A stretch of DNA of 64,000 bases, from contig VZSF01008219.1 of assembly GCA_013398295.1 (NCBI GenBank), positions 62,001 to 126,000 on the forward strand, given 5' to 3'. Of this stretch, positions 51,901 to 58,000 are shown one piece after another (positions within the stretch are counted from its first letter, which is position 1; each line of letters begins with the position of its first letter). The notes beneath the pieces were generated by a model. The model saw nothing but the letters and a program-made list of their open reading frames with translations, had not been told where the DNA came from and ran no database searches. This stretch comes from Chionis minor (taxonomy: Eukaryota > Chordata > Aves > Charadriiformes > Chionididae). Both the position numbers and the translations under genes were made by a program.

Positions 51901-53805
51901 TCCCCTTTGAACGTGCCCTGATCTTAAGCACGTCAGCCGGGGTTTTGCCGCACTCGCTGGAGGTCGTGGCGTGAAGCGTTGGATCACGCTTCCAGTTCAG
52001 CAGAAGGACAAACTGCGAGGTGCAAGACACGTGTGTGCTCTTCCCTGCCCATCCCTGCTCTCAGCTTGGCGCCGGGTGGTGACAGGCAGAGCCTTCTCTT
52101 TCACACACGGTAAATCTCCCTCACGCCACAAATAAATAGATAAATGCTGTTCTAGGAGCTTTTGGTAGGGCTGCAGAGAGCCTCAGTAGGAGAAAGCTTG
52201 CAGCTTGGTGACTGTTTCCAAGGTACAGGTGTTCCGTTTTGAAGAAGATGGTGTTTTTCATGGTGAATTAAATGCGAAGTATTTAGACTTGCCAGTGAAA
52301 TTCTTTGAGTCACTTGCACTCTTCCAGTGCCAATGCCTCAGAAGATTTATAGCTGTTGTGGCCAATTCAAGCTTTTCAACTTCAGTGATTTTAAGTAGCA
52401 GTGCCTATTATGGAACCGCTGCTGTCAGACGGGTTTTTTCCCTTGCTTCTTTCTGATGTAATCCTGTGTAAGGTGCTGAAAAGCCACCACTCAACGGGGA
52501 CTGCGAAGTTAAAGGGTGCTCACACCTTCTAGCCTGAGGGAGTGAGATGGGGGCTTTCACTGAAGTGTTTAAGGAGCACTTCTCCTCCACAGGGACAGAT
52601 GTTGGATGCCCTGTTGCTTGAAAAATCACTGCACAAATCTATGATTAAAACTTTTGCCCAACCTAAGTTGCCAGTTAAGTCAGTTCTCATGTGAATTATT
52701 CATAGAGTTTCATTCTGGAACATCACTTGTACTCTGTATTCCTCTTACTTGTTTCTTTGGCCTTTGCTTTCATGCTCATCCTTGCTTCTGGTGAATTCTC
52801 TGGCTTCCTACAAAAGGTAAGAACCTTAGAACGATGCTCTGCCTACTTTTACCAGCTTTCCAGAGCTGTATTAGTGCTGTATTACCAGTGCAAAACAGCA
52901 GCGATAAACAGCTGCTCAGTTGGAAGCATGAATTTTTCTAGGCCTAATTTTTTTCACGATAGCTCTTAACTCCTTATACCTGCGCAGAAGTGCCAGGGAA
53001 ACGCTAAACTGCACACTGATTTTGATGCCTTTTCTCTGGGGCCCAACACTATACAGAGGAAGCTCCGCATTCAGTGTAGTTGGGACCCAGCCCTTCACTG
53101 AAGTTGCAGGTGCACGTTGCTGCAGGAGCTGGTCTGTAGGAGAACTGTGTCCAGGACAGAAAACTGGAAGCACCCGAGATCGGTATCTGTGTTTGAAAAT
53201 GCCGGTCTTAAAACATGATCTGGTGCAGTTGGTAGCTTTACAATTCATGTTCACAAAACGGCACCTGCAGAAACTGTTTCAGAAGCTGCTGCAGCCTCAG
53301 GGTTACTTGAATGGCATTTGGTTTCCTTTAGTGTCGCTGGAAACAGTTTTGAGCCTGCTTCTAAACAGCTTATTTGAAACTGTGTTTATTTTGTAGATAC
53401 TTGCTGAGAGTTCTCCAAGGAACATTGTTTCCGCCTCCGGTGTTGAGAGCCAAGCACCTTGACAGACTGACCCCTGAGGAGCGGAGGGAAGCAATTAAGA
53501 GATGGAAAGATGACTGCATTGTAAACTCTAGAGTGGAGTTCCAGGCTGCTTCTGGGTCTTCCAGCTCAGCCACCGGTGCTGTACCAGAGGAAGAAAGCCA
53601 CGCTGGTGTTTTACTGACGTCTGAAACACCTCTTCAGGCCTGTTCAGGAGATGGGTTAGTAGAGGACACCTCCTTCTTACCGGACATTCAGGATGATTCT
53701 GGGAATATAAATGGCTTGAACTCTGAAAAGACCGTATTTCTGAATTCGTCAAAGGAAACTAATTCAGACACGTTTGGTGCTGGTAACTCCTGTGCCAAAG
53801 TCTGA
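11486..53805 (+). CDS. ATP10D: ATP10D, class 5 P4-ATPase lipid flippase (22 coding exons, complete)
   Basis: Spliced exons 2-23 give a 1,444-residue protein; human ATP10D, from memory, is about 1,426. P4-ATPases use ATP to move lipids from the outer to the inner membrane leaflet; human ATP10D is reported to move glucosylceramide at the plasma membrane with the CDC50A (TMEM30A) subunit. Seen here: TM1-2 at about residues 93-137, actuator loop with DGET at 206-209, TM3-4 at about 315-384 with PISL at 378-381, phosphorylation motif DKTGT with Asp431, nucleotide-binding domain with SPDEAA (723-728) and KGAD (792-795), TGDK (915-918), GDGAND (about 1050-1055), then TM5-10 at about 1100-1305 and a Ser/Thr-rich cytosolic tail. 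The start ATG has A at -3 and G at +4, and two in-frame stops lie just upstream (11465-11470). No frameshift or internal stop was found. Close similarity along the length and the CORIN neighbour favour ATP10D over ATP10A or ATP10B. Confidence 0.95.
11755..12424 (+). other. ATP10D: ATP10D intron 2 (670 bp)
   Basis: AT-rich with normal borders. I see no repeat, RNA or extra exon in it. Confidence 0.85.
12425..12619 (+). CDS. ATP10D: ATP10D exon 3 (TM1-TM2)
   Basis: The acceptor is CTTTCAG and the donor AGCAG|GTAAGG. It covers residues 90-155 and holds the first transmembrane hairpin ([13 protein letters not shown], then [15 protein letters not shown]) and the start of the actuator-domain linker. 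It enters and leaves in phase 2. Confidence 0.96.
12718..12845 (-). mobile_element. CR1 LINE 3' fragment
   Basis: It opens with the reverse complement of the CR1 tail (AGAATCATAAAATG) and continues GGTCTCTGGAGGTCAGC, CTAGTCCAACCCCCTGC and a CAGGTTGCTCAGGG-like segment, so the element points left. The 5' part is missing, as usual for CR1. Confidence 0.85.
14563..14728 (-). mobile_element. CR1 LINE 3' fragment
   Basis: It opens AATCATAGAACGTTAGGGG, then GACCTCTGGAGATCATC, TGGTCCAACCCCCCTG and CACCTCTCTGGGCAGCCTG, all hallmarks of a reverse-oriented avian CR1. A minus-strand open frame across it is repeat-derived, not a gene. Confidence 0.9.
15597..15627 (-). mobile_element. CR1 tail remnant
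   Basis: About 30 bp reading TTCATAGAATCATTTTGG, then TTGGAAGAG, match only the extreme 3' end of CR1 in reverse orientation. This is a very short insertion or a relic. Confidence 0.65.
18085..18215. repeat. AT-rich low-complexity block
   Basis: About 130 bp almost free of G and C, built from AATTTATTT-like units and a short TATATATA. It resembles simple sequence or a very old microsatellite. Confidence 0.85.
18939..19143 (+). CDS. ATP10D: ATP10D exon 4 (actuator domain, DGET)
   Basis: The acceptor is TATTTCAG and the donor GAGCAG|GTGATA. It covers residues 155-223. The dephosphorylation motif DGET lies at 19090-19101 (residues 206-209), in the position that carries TGES in ion-pumping P-type ATPases. 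[19 protein letters not shown] precedes it, typical of the P4 actuator domain. Confidence 0.97.
19144..23382 (+). other. ATP10D: ATP10D intron 4 (4.2 kb)
   Basis: It holds one CR1 3' piece at about 21120-21262 and several T runs (for example about 19528-19545). Open frames near 19422-19895 and 21788-22241 show no family resemblance and I treat them as chance. Confidence 0.85.
21120..21262 (+). mobile_element. CR1 LINE 3' fragment
   Basis: Forward-oriented tail: CTGGGCCATCTTCTCTAGAC, GCTTTTGCCGAGAAAGGTTG, GACCAGGTAATCCTTGA, then CTTCTAACCTGGTATTCTC. This matches a known avian CR1 subfamily ending. The left edge is uncertain. Confidence 0.8.
23383..23468 (+). CDS. ATP10D: ATP10D exon 5
   Basis: The acceptor is GGCTTTAG and the donor TTTGT|GTAAGT. 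It encodes residues 224-252 of the actuator domain ([17 protein letters not shown]), a strongly conserved P4 segment. It is a short exon, entering in phase 0 and leaving in phase 2. Confidence 0.95.
23469..24525 (+). other. ATP10D: ATP10D intron 5 (1.06 kb)
   Basis: Unique-looking AT-rich DNA. I see no repeat, RNA or exon in it. Confidence 0.8.
24526..24632 (+). CDS. ATP10D: ATP10D exon 6
   Basis: The acceptor is TTTTTCAG and the donor TGCAG|GTTAGT. It covers residues 252-288, ending in the conserved [20 protein letters not shown] segment of the actuator domain and its linker towards TM3. Confidence 0.95.
24633..26028 (+). other. ATP10D: ATP10D intron 6 (1.4 kb)
   Basis: Nearly half of it is a solitary LTR (24763-25416). 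The rest is unremarkable AT-rich DNA. Confidence 0.85.
24763..25416 (-). mobile_element. Solitary LTR of an avian endogenous retrovirus, old copy
   Basis: Read on the minus strand it runs from TGCCCTGGTTTGAGC to ACCACAACA, so it starts TG and ends CA. An AATAAA signal sits close to its 3' end (plus-strand 24790-24795) and an A/T-rich stretch lies before it. This layout is typical of LTRs frequent in bird genomes. No retroviral coding region flanks it, so it is a solo LTR. No clean target-site duplication is visible, so the ends may be off by a few bases. Confidence 0.65.
26029..26160 (+). CDS. ATP10D: ATP10D exon 7 (TM3 start)
   Basis: The acceptor is GGTTACAG and the donor CAATAG|GTAAGT. 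It covers residues 288-332: [11 protein letters not shown], a basic stretch, then the first part of TM3 ([17 protein letters not shown]). Confidence 0.95.
26161..26997 (+). other. ATP10D: ATP10D intron 7 (837 bp)
   Basis: AT-rich, with a T run near 26709-26722 followed by G8. No repeat family or exon is recognised. Confidence 0.8.
26998..27125 (+). CDS. ATP10D: ATP10D exon 8 (TM3-TM4)
   Basis: The acceptor is TTTTCAAG and the donor TTACAG|GTAACT. It covers residues 332-374: the end of TM3, the exoplasmic loop and most of TM4 ([10 protein letters not shown]). The last codon is Gln374, four residues before PISL; see findings. Confidence 0.95.
27272..27524 (+). CDS. ATP10D: ATP10D exon 9 (PISL, phosphorylation site DKTGT)
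   Basis: The acceptor is TTGGTAG and the donor AAACG|GTAAGA. It covers residues 375-459. It holds the PISL turn of TM4 (378-381) and the phosphorylation motif DKTGT at 27440-27454, whose Asp431 forms the aspartyl-phosphate intermediate. Reading through the donor meets a stop after about 30 residues. Confidence 0.97.
27899..27928. repeat. Poly(T) tract of about 30
   Basis: A nearly pure T run in a T/C-rich stretch. It could be the reverse of an old poly(A) tail, but no retroposed body is recognisable next to it. Confidence 0.9.
30600..31110 (-). mobile_element. Old, diverged CR1-type LINE fragment
   Basis: Reverse-oriented landmarks in the right order: AATTGGGCTGGAAAACAT near the left, then GACCTCCAGTGATG and CATTCTGTTCTA. 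At the right lie GAACCCTGATTGTTCTTGC, CTTCTCTGGATTCACTCCAG and a cccatgcaggaagtc-like end. Divergence is high, so this is one of the oldest insertions here, and its edges are approximate. Confidence 0.6.
31268..31509 (+). CDS. ATP10D: ATP10D exon 10 (variable loop)
   Basis: The acceptor is CCATAG and the donor CCCATT|GTAAGT. It covers residues 459-539. It starts with the conserved AKRLESYQE and then runs into a Ser/Arg-rich, poorly conserved stretch between the phosphorylation and nucleotide-binding domains. Splice phases (in 1, out 0) match both neighbours, which confirms the exon despite the weak conservation. Confidence 0.92.
31510..32540 (+). other. ATP10D: ATP10D intron 10 (1.03 kb)
   Basis: It holds a CR1 fragment of about 365 bp that begins only about 40 bp after the donor. 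The remainder is unremarkable. Confidence 0.85.
31550..31915 (-). mobile_element. CR1 LINE 3' fragment, well preserved
   Basis: It reads GTTGGAAGGGACCTTAAAGG, TCATCTAGTCCAACTCCCC, CACCTCTCTGGGCAGCCTG, CATTACCCCTTGTCCTATTG and CAGTAAGGTCTCCCTAGAGC in order. This is the last ~365 bp of an avian CR1 in reverse orientation. A plus-strand open frame at 31638-31853 comes from it. Confidence 0.95.
32541..32729 (+). CDS. ATP10D: ATP10D exon 11
   Basis: The acceptor is ATCAATAG and the donor CAGAAG|GTAAGA. It covers residues 540-602 in 63 whole codons. It ends with the conserved [20 protein letters not shown] segment typical of class 5 P4-ATPases. Confidence 0.95.
32730..34778 (+). other. ATP10D: ATP10D intron 11 (2.05 kb)
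   Basis: Mostly AT-rich unique DNA with a C8 run near 33419. A 65-codon open frame at 33742-33939 matches nothing I know and has no splice context. Confidence 0.8.
34779..35394 (+). CDS. ATP10D: ATP10D exon 12 (nucleotide-binding domain, largest exon)
   Basis: The acceptor is GTTCCAG and the donor TGAAG|GTATCT. It covers residues 603-808 in 616 bp. It begins with LPIKSLEE-like conserved residues, passes through a Ser/Pro-rich variable insert of roughly 90 residues, then holds [11 protein letters not shown] (718-728), [12 protein letters not shown] and KGAD (792-795), the ATP-binding core. Confidence 0.96.
35395..36862 (+). other. ATP10D: ATP10D intron 12 (1.47 kb)
   Basis: I recognise no repeat. 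It ends in the TAGTAG tandem acceptor described for exon 13. Confidence 0.8.
36863..36966 (+). CDS. ATP10D: ATP10D exon 13 (tandem acceptor)
   Basis: The donor is AAGAGG|GTATGC. The acceptor region reads TAGTAG, so splicing can begin at 36863 (residue 808 Gly) or at 36860, which adds one Val and keeps the frame. The downstream choice matches the conserved alignment length best. It encodes residues 808-842, ending in [15 protein letters not shown] of the nucleotide-binding domain. Confidence 0.92.
36967..37868 (+). other. ATP10D: ATP10D intron 13 (902 bp)
   Basis: No recognised repeat. The middle part (37470-37830) is more GC-rich than the flanks, which explains overlapping open frames there. 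Confidence 0.8.
37869..37995 (+). CDS. ATP10D: ATP10D exon 14
   Basis: The acceptor is CTCTGTAG and the donor GCTCG|GTAGGT. It covers residues 843-885, with [11 protein letters not shown] and the conserved acidic and Leu-rich [17 protein letters not shown] stretch that joins the nucleotide-binding and phosphorylation domains. Confidence 0.95.
38153..38351 (+). repeat. Duplicated block, copy 1
   Basis: It starts AGTTTACAGTAGTTGTAAAA and ends in the CR1 5' edge GCGAGGTGGGGGTC. Copy 2 lies 1,138 bp downstream at 39291-39488 with only scattered differences and small indels. Confidence 0.93.
38311..38640 (+). mobile_element. CR1 LINE 3' fragment, forward
   Basis: It reads GGTTGTAGCGAGGTGGGGGT, GACAAGAGGAAATGGCCTCA, GGTTGGATATTAGGAAAAAC, GGAACAGGCTGCCCAGGAAG, GACATGGTTTAGGGGTGG and GGACTTGATGATCTTGAAAG, and ends GATTCTGTGATAATA. 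This is a classic CR1 3' end of about 330 bp. Confidence 0.95.
39291..39488 (+). repeat. Duplicated block, copy 2
   Basis: Second copy of 38153-38351. It repeats the T-rich middle and TTGTACTCACTGGAG and keeps only about the first 40 bp of the CR1, stopping at GAGGTGGGGGTC. Unrelated DNA follows. Confidence 0.93.
41486..41670 (+). CDS. ATP10D: ATP10D exon 15 (TGDK motif)
   Basis: The acceptor is AATTAAG and the donor AGTAGG|GTGAGT. It covers residues 885-946. It holds [13 protein letters not shown], then [15 protein letters not shown] at 913-927; TGDK is the hinge and Mg/phosphate contact of P-type ATPases. Confidence 0.97.
41671..43349 (+). other. ATP10D: ATP10D intron 15 (1.68 kb)
   Basis: AT-rich with no known repeat. 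A stretch at about 42145-42290 carries several CpG dinucleotides, unusual for this intron; see findings. Confidence 0.8.
43350..43659 (+). CDS. ATP10D: ATP10D exon 16
   Basis: The acceptor is TTAATTAG and the donor CTGTAG|GTGAGT. It covers residues 947-1050. A Lys/Ser-rich variable stretch (about 960-985) is followed by [14 protein letters not shown] and [11 protein letters not shown], conserved in the P4 phosphorylation domain. Confidence 0.96.
43660..44294 (+). other. ATP10D: ATP10D intron 16 (635 bp)
   Basis: No repeat, RNA or extra exon is recognised. Confidence 0.85.
44295..44371 (+). CDS. ATP10D: ATP10D exon 17 (GDGAND hinge)
   Basis: The acceptor is CTCTGTAG and the donor ATGCAG|GTAGTG. 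It covers residues 1050-1075 and holds [14 protein letters not shown], the P-domain hinge motif that coordinates Mg. It leaves in phase 0. Confidence 0.97.
44372..45287 (+). other. ATP10D: ATP10D intron 17 (916 bp)
   Basis: About 370 bp of it is an internally deleted CR1 (44795-45165). The 420 bp before that are fairly GC-rich and of unknown origin. Confidence 0.85.
44795..45165 (+). mobile_element. CR1 LINE with internal deletion (ORF2 segment joined to 3' tail)
   Basis: The first part (44795-45060) translates with frameshifts to a piece of the CR1 second open frame, in the linker between endonuclease and reverse transcriptase ([18 protein letters not shown], then [12 protein letters not shown]). 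It then jumps at about 45070 to the extreme 3' end (GGGACATGGTTTAGTGGTGG, GGATGATCTTAAAGGTCCC, GATTCTATG). The reverse transcriptase region is missing. It cannot be active. Confidence 0.8.
45288..45413 (+). CDS. ATP10D: ATP10D exon 18 (TM5)
   Basis: The acceptor is CTTGCAG and the donor ACGTG|GTATGT. It covers residues 1076-1117 in 42 whole codons: [12 protein letters not shown], then [13 protein letters not shown] leading into TM5. Confidence 0.97.
45414..45903 (+). other. ATP10D: ATP10D intron 18 (490 bp)
   Basis: AT-rich; nothing recognised. Confidence 0.85.
45904..46104 (+). CDS. ATP10D: ATP10D exon 19 (TM5-TM6)
   Basis: The acceptor is TTTTCAG and the donor TCTATG|GTAGGT. It covers residues 1118-1184 in 67 whole codons: the end of TM5, the [13 protein letters not shown] exoplasmic loop, TM6 ([18 protein letters not shown]) and a cytosolic loop. 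Confidence 0.97.
46960..47220 (+). mobile_element. CR1 LINE 3' fragment, forward
   Basis: It reads GGTGGTCCAACACTGGAACA, GGCTTCCTAGAGAAGTGG, GGCAGTGTTTAGGAGGCATT, GTTGGACTAGATGATTGTTG and GGTCCCTTCCAACTT. This is the avian CR1 3' end, and the terminal ATTCT repeat is expanded. The left edge is approximate. Confidence 0.9.
47221..47315 (+). repeat. (TATTC)19 microsatellite
   Basis: Nineteen uninterrupted copies of TATTC directly continue the CR1 tail, whose normal ending is two to four ATTCT-like units. Such a perfect tract is likely polymorphic. Confidence 0.97.
48928..49008 (+). CDS. ATP10D: ATP10D exon 20 (TM7)
   Basis: The acceptor is CCTTACAG and the donor TACTTT|GTAAGT. It covers residues 1185-1211 in 27 whole codons ([20 protein letters not shown], then CFFVPYF), forming TM7. 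Confidence 0.95.
49256..49360 (+). CDS. ATP10D: ATP10D exon 21 (TM8)
   Basis: The acceptor is CTTTACAG and the donor TCTGTG|GTAAGT. It covers residues 1212-1246 in 35 whole codons, with a polar loop ([13 protein letters not shown]) and then TM8 ([18 protein letters not shown]). Confidence 0.95.
49361..50664 (+). other. ATP10D: ATP10D intron 21 (1.3 kb)
   Basis: No repeat family recognised. Open frames on both strands at 49610-49880 overlap and look like chance. Intron 20 (49009-49255) is only 247 bp and also empty. Confidence 0.8.
50665..50852 (+). CDS. ATP10D: ATP10D exon 22 (TM9-TM10)
   Basis: The acceptor is ATTTCAG and the donor TACCCAG|GTACGT. It covers residues 1247-1309: TM9 ([19 protein letters not shown]), a Cys- and Ser-containing exoplasmic loop, and TM10 ([16 protein letters not shown]). 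It leaves in phase 2 inside an Arg codon. Confidence 0.95.
50853..53396 (+). other. ATP10D: ATP10D intron 22 (2.5 kb)
   Basis: No repeat family recognised. It holds a phase-compatible exon-like segment at 52706-52816; see findings. The region 51700-52080 is fairly GC-rich. Confidence 0.8.
53397..53805 (+). CDS. ATP10D: ATP10D exon 23, C-terminal tail and stop
   Basis: The acceptor is TTTTGTAG. The exon completes Arg1309 and continues [20 protein letters not shown], the membrane-proximal cytosolic segment conserved in class 5 flippases. About 110 Ser/Glu/Asp-rich residues follow, with little expected conservation, before TGA at 53803-53805. From memory, the end of this tail differs strongly from the human one, as usual in this family. 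Confidence 0.95.
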
Positions 53806-55055
53806 GCATGAGCTTCTGAAGAGGGCAGCAGTGCTGTTTCTCTAGCACACAAAGCAGGTTTGAATTCTGTTTTGTGTGAAGAAGATGCTTTAATGTATTT
53901 TACAAAGTTGGAACGCTAACTGTTTAAAACCCACGAGTAATAACTGCTGATTTATGCTACATTGTGGTTTTGTTTGCTTCAGCTTTTCTTAAAAGCTTTT
54001 TTGTTTATAAAGCTTTTCAATAATTTATTAAGATGTTCAAGATCTAAATGGCTGGGCTGTTTTTTGTATTTTTTCACACAGTCGACTTTGCATACTGCTT
54101 ATTTCCTCTATGTGGCATTGCGTAACACCTCGTGGTGTTACGGACAGGACGCTGCCTGAATACACATTTGCAGGATCCAGTTCAGGTAAGCCAGCCTGCT
54201 CCCTTGCACTGCCGTCCTAAAATCCTAGCATTCCCTGGGATTCACCACTTGCTGCAGGAGGAGGCAGCGTTGCTGGCTGGCTTGTTGCACGACTCCTTCC
54301 GTAGGTGTGTGCCGCAGCTGTTTTACCCGTTGCGGTGCCGTTTGTTCACCAGGCTGTGGCACGGGCCAGCTCGGTGCTGGCCAAACATAGCCCTCGCCAT
54401 TGAAAGAGCGGCCCGGATGAGACATGTGTCATGTGTCTCCCTCATCTTCCTCTTCCACAAAAAGAGCAAATCCTCGTCCGCCTGCTACATCCCTCCTTTT
54501 TGTCTCCATGTGCTGTTTCACGTCATTCGCCGCTATCTGGGCTTCTTTTCCTCCTCACCCAACTCAGATGTTGGCTGCCTGACTTTCCTCTGAGCTCTAC
54601 ACCACGCCTGCGCTGCAGAATTGTCTCCAGTGGCCGTGGGTAGCTCCAGTCTGTCCTCAGGTCTTCTCTTGCCAACAGCAGCTTCTAGCTGACGACATCA
54701 CTCTTCTTCGCTACCCGGTGGTTGGACGTTCCTCCAGACTTTTGTAATGAAGAGCTTCAGCATCTCTAAAGGCTGCTCAGAAGAAGGTATAGCCCACCAC
54801 GTGTCCCAGATTTGAGCTCTCTTGCTCCTCTGTCTTGGAGATGTCCTACCTCTGCCCGTTTCCTGCCACTCAGCACACTGCGCAAAAGCCGGCTGAGGTG
54901 CATGTGGGTACTTCGGGATTCCAGACTGTCTAAAATACCGTCTCCTTTTTACTTTCCTTCCCAAAAAGTTACATGGCCAATTTATGGAGGAACTTGGGAA
55001 ATTGTTTGTATCCGCTAGCACCTGTTGAAATAAACAGTTTCCTCAAACTGTAGCT
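53806..55055 (+). other. ATP10D: Probable ATP10D 3'UTR
   Basis: This stretch follows the stop codon and runs to about 20 nt beyond the first canonical AATAAA. It is partly GC-rich (54180-54700) and holds no recognised repeat. The open frames within it on both strands look like chance. The right end is inferred from the poly(A) signal only. Confidence 0.6.
55029..55034 (+). promoter_or_regulatory. ATP10D: Candidate poly(A) signal of ATP10D
   Basis: This is the first canonical AATAAA after the stop codon, about 1.2 kb downstream of it. A T/GT-rich stretch at about 55080-55105 could be the downstream element, so cleavage would fall near 55050. Later signals could give longer messages. Confidence 0.6.
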
Positions 55056-58000
55056 GCTAATGAATTACTAGCATTGAGCCCATTTTTTTGGTTCTGTTTC
55101 CTTCTAAAACTTTCTGCTTTCAAATTGCCAAGATTTGTGTGTTTATTTTTAGGCACCGTGTTTAGGGCAAGGGCTCTGCTTTTTAGTTGAACCACGAGCT
55201 TTCCATGTCAATGATCAACATCACATATTCCACATCTTTTAAGATCTCTGCAAGAATTTAAACAAACGCTGTGAGGTCTGAGACAGCTGCTGCTACGCAG
55301 GGCAGATACCGAGGGCATGCTAAGTTCATTCAAACGCAGGTCACCACATGTTACCAAAAGTTGAAAATGGTTCTGTTTTCGAAAGGTAGAATGTAATTAG
55401 GGCTGACTCCATCCCTAGTGTTAGTGAGGAGAAACATACCCTTTTTGTTTAGCCTGTGGAAGAAAAACAGTGGAAGGAGCCAGTGATGACAGCCATTTCT
55501 GCAAATATTTTTTTAAAAATTTGGTTCAACATATGACAAAATATTTTTGGTAAGTTCCAACATAAGGTTAATGGGGACCTTTGAAGTGATGGCAGACATT
55601 CAAATGCGAAGAGATCACGTCAAGTGTCATGGTTTGCAGTTAGGATTTTCAAATGTTTGACTGTAGCTGTGGGGAGCACTTTGCCAGGAGCGGACTCCAG
55701 GTGTCCTGAGCGAAACATCTCGGCTTTTTCTACCAGCCACGGGAGCTGTGAAGGTGTCCAAGAAGAAGATGCCGAACAGCCAGCAGGTTGTGCAGGGAGA
55801 CCAGCTGGTGCGAGGGCAGGCTCCTACAGGAACAGACGTGCTGGGACGCAGTGAAGGCATCTGCTCTGCTCCACAGCCTCAAGGCAGGCCTGGCTCTACC
55901 CTTACCGTTCCCAGCAGACGTTCTCCTGTCGTGAAGAAGAGGCGGCCAGGCCAGTGCTTTTCTGCCTGCGAAGGCAAATATTGGTTGTGTTTCTGTCGTC
56001 TCAACTGGACATTTCTGCACCATAAATGCATGGCCTCTCTTCACATGTGGCCACAGAGACAGTTCTGTGGTTCTGCCAGTCTGTGACTCCGACAGGTCCC
56101 TTGGGCTCCTGGAGGAGCTCTGGGGCTGGAGGGAGGGCAGGGCTCAGCGCTCTCCCTTTCCTGCCGCTGTGAAACGGGGTGTGGGGGGCAGCACTGGCCT
56201 GTGACCTGCCCTCTTGTTGCCTCCGCTGCAGGATTTGGCAGGTAGCCCATCATTTTAGTCTCAGGAGTTCACGTGTGTATCGTACAAAAGCTGTAAGCAT
56301 TCAGGGGAAGATCTTCCAAAATCCTCTGTGACTGTAAGCCGTGGCATCCAAACCACCGCAGGAATGAGCGGTGGTCACCTGTTCGAGCTGGTGCCAGCTG
56401 CACCAGGCCTCTGGGACACTTAGATGGCTGTTACGCTGCTTTTTAGACGCGTAGTCACCCCGCCGCTCAGCGCGTGCTGTGGCGAGGCTGTCGGGATGGA
56501 GTCTCACACTGGATGAAGGGTGATTTCATCTGGGTCTGGGAAGCGCCAGCCCCTTTGGGTTGCCTTGAAACTTTGGGCCCTTTTAAAAGTTGCTCTGTGC
56601 TGCGATTGTAAGTACGTTTGTACCACTTGAAGTGGTACAAAATAGTAGTCGCATTTTTACCTTTTTCTTGGTGTATTGTTTCACTGATGGTGTGTTTTGC
56701 TCAAAATTGTCCACTGTAGGTTGTGTTCTTTTCGAGGACTTTGACAAGCAGCCGAAGTGGTAAGATTATCCAGTGAGTAAAACCCAACCTTTTTTTTTTT
56801 TTTTGTAGACAAACGTCAGAAATATCTAAGGGCTCTCTACTCTGATCGCTTGTTATTTTTTACTGAAGGGGAGATGAGGGTAGTGAGTCTTTAATGCAAG
56901 CTTCAAAATGTTAATTGGCCATCTCTAAAGGGGTGCCAAATGAAGTGTGCGAGCAAATCACTCTCCCTTTGCTTCTCAACAGTTTAATGTTTCCTTTAGT
57001 ATTTTTTTTAGCGCCGGAGACGTCACAGTCCCCTGCTTGCTTCTGCACTCCGGCACTTAGGCACAGCGTGATCTGACTTTTCCATTTTGAAAACAAGATT
57101 GTCTTACAGGTGCCTTCCAGATGTCATGAAGAAAAGCGCAGCGTTTCCACTTTTGATTGGCAGTTTAAAACAAACCCAAAACAACCACCTTCAACTCCCC
57201 CAAACTTTGTAGCTACACCCAGAGCAGCTTTAGCTCGCCTTTTTTGTGTGCAATATTTGATTTACATGAAAAAAAAAATACGCTTTTTTTAAAATTATTT
57301 TTTTTGCAGCAGCCACACTTGTGCTGAGCGTTTGCAGGTGGCTGTCAGCCACAGCTTTTAGGAGTGAGTGTTTTCGCAGCACAGCGGGCTGAGCTCTGCA
57401 CCCGGGGCACCCTTTGGGCTGAACGTTTAAGCCCAGCTGTGGTTGCCCCAGGGTCACAGGGCCCAGGACCGGCTGCGACAGGGCACGCAGCGCTCCCGCC
57501 AGCGCGGCACGGCCCTCGCTCTCTGCGGAGGCTGATGGGCGAGTGCTGGAGGTGACTGCGCCGAGAACCTCCTCACAGCCCAGTTTCAGCCTGGCTTCTG
57601 CGGTGTTTGGTCCTGGTTTATTCTGGGTGTGTTACTCTTGCCCTCATGGTCCTGGGTACCTTAACTGTTGACTGCAGCGAAAAGGCAAACTTCAGCCATT
57701 TTCAGTTTCTGCATGCTTGTTACTTGGCTTTCAGCATGCGTACCTGTTGTTGAAAAGCTGTGTACCAGTTAAAAGGAGATGGTTGTTTCGAAGTAATTGT
57801 ATTTCTGAGGAAAGCCATAGAACAAAATGTGTCCAGAGAAATTTGACTGCGGCTTTAGTTTTTCAGACTTTTCACTTCAGAGTAGTTGTTGGCAGGGGTA
57901 GTCTCGGTATTGGTTCTGTATTGGAAGCATATGCGCAACTGAAACTAAAAGTTGTACAGTGGTGGTGATGCCGGAACCCCCACAAGTGTTGTAGCGCTAA

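Noticed and set aside
11486..53805. Assignment to ATP10A or ATP10B instead of ATP10D
   Set aside because: The exon sequences fit ATP10D best as I remember it, and the adjacent convergent gene is CORIN, its neighbour in human.
55627..56086. Open frames of 76-112 codons between ATP10D and CORIN
   Set aside because: Overlapping frames on both strands in GC-richer DNA with no family match; a small gene cannot be supported.
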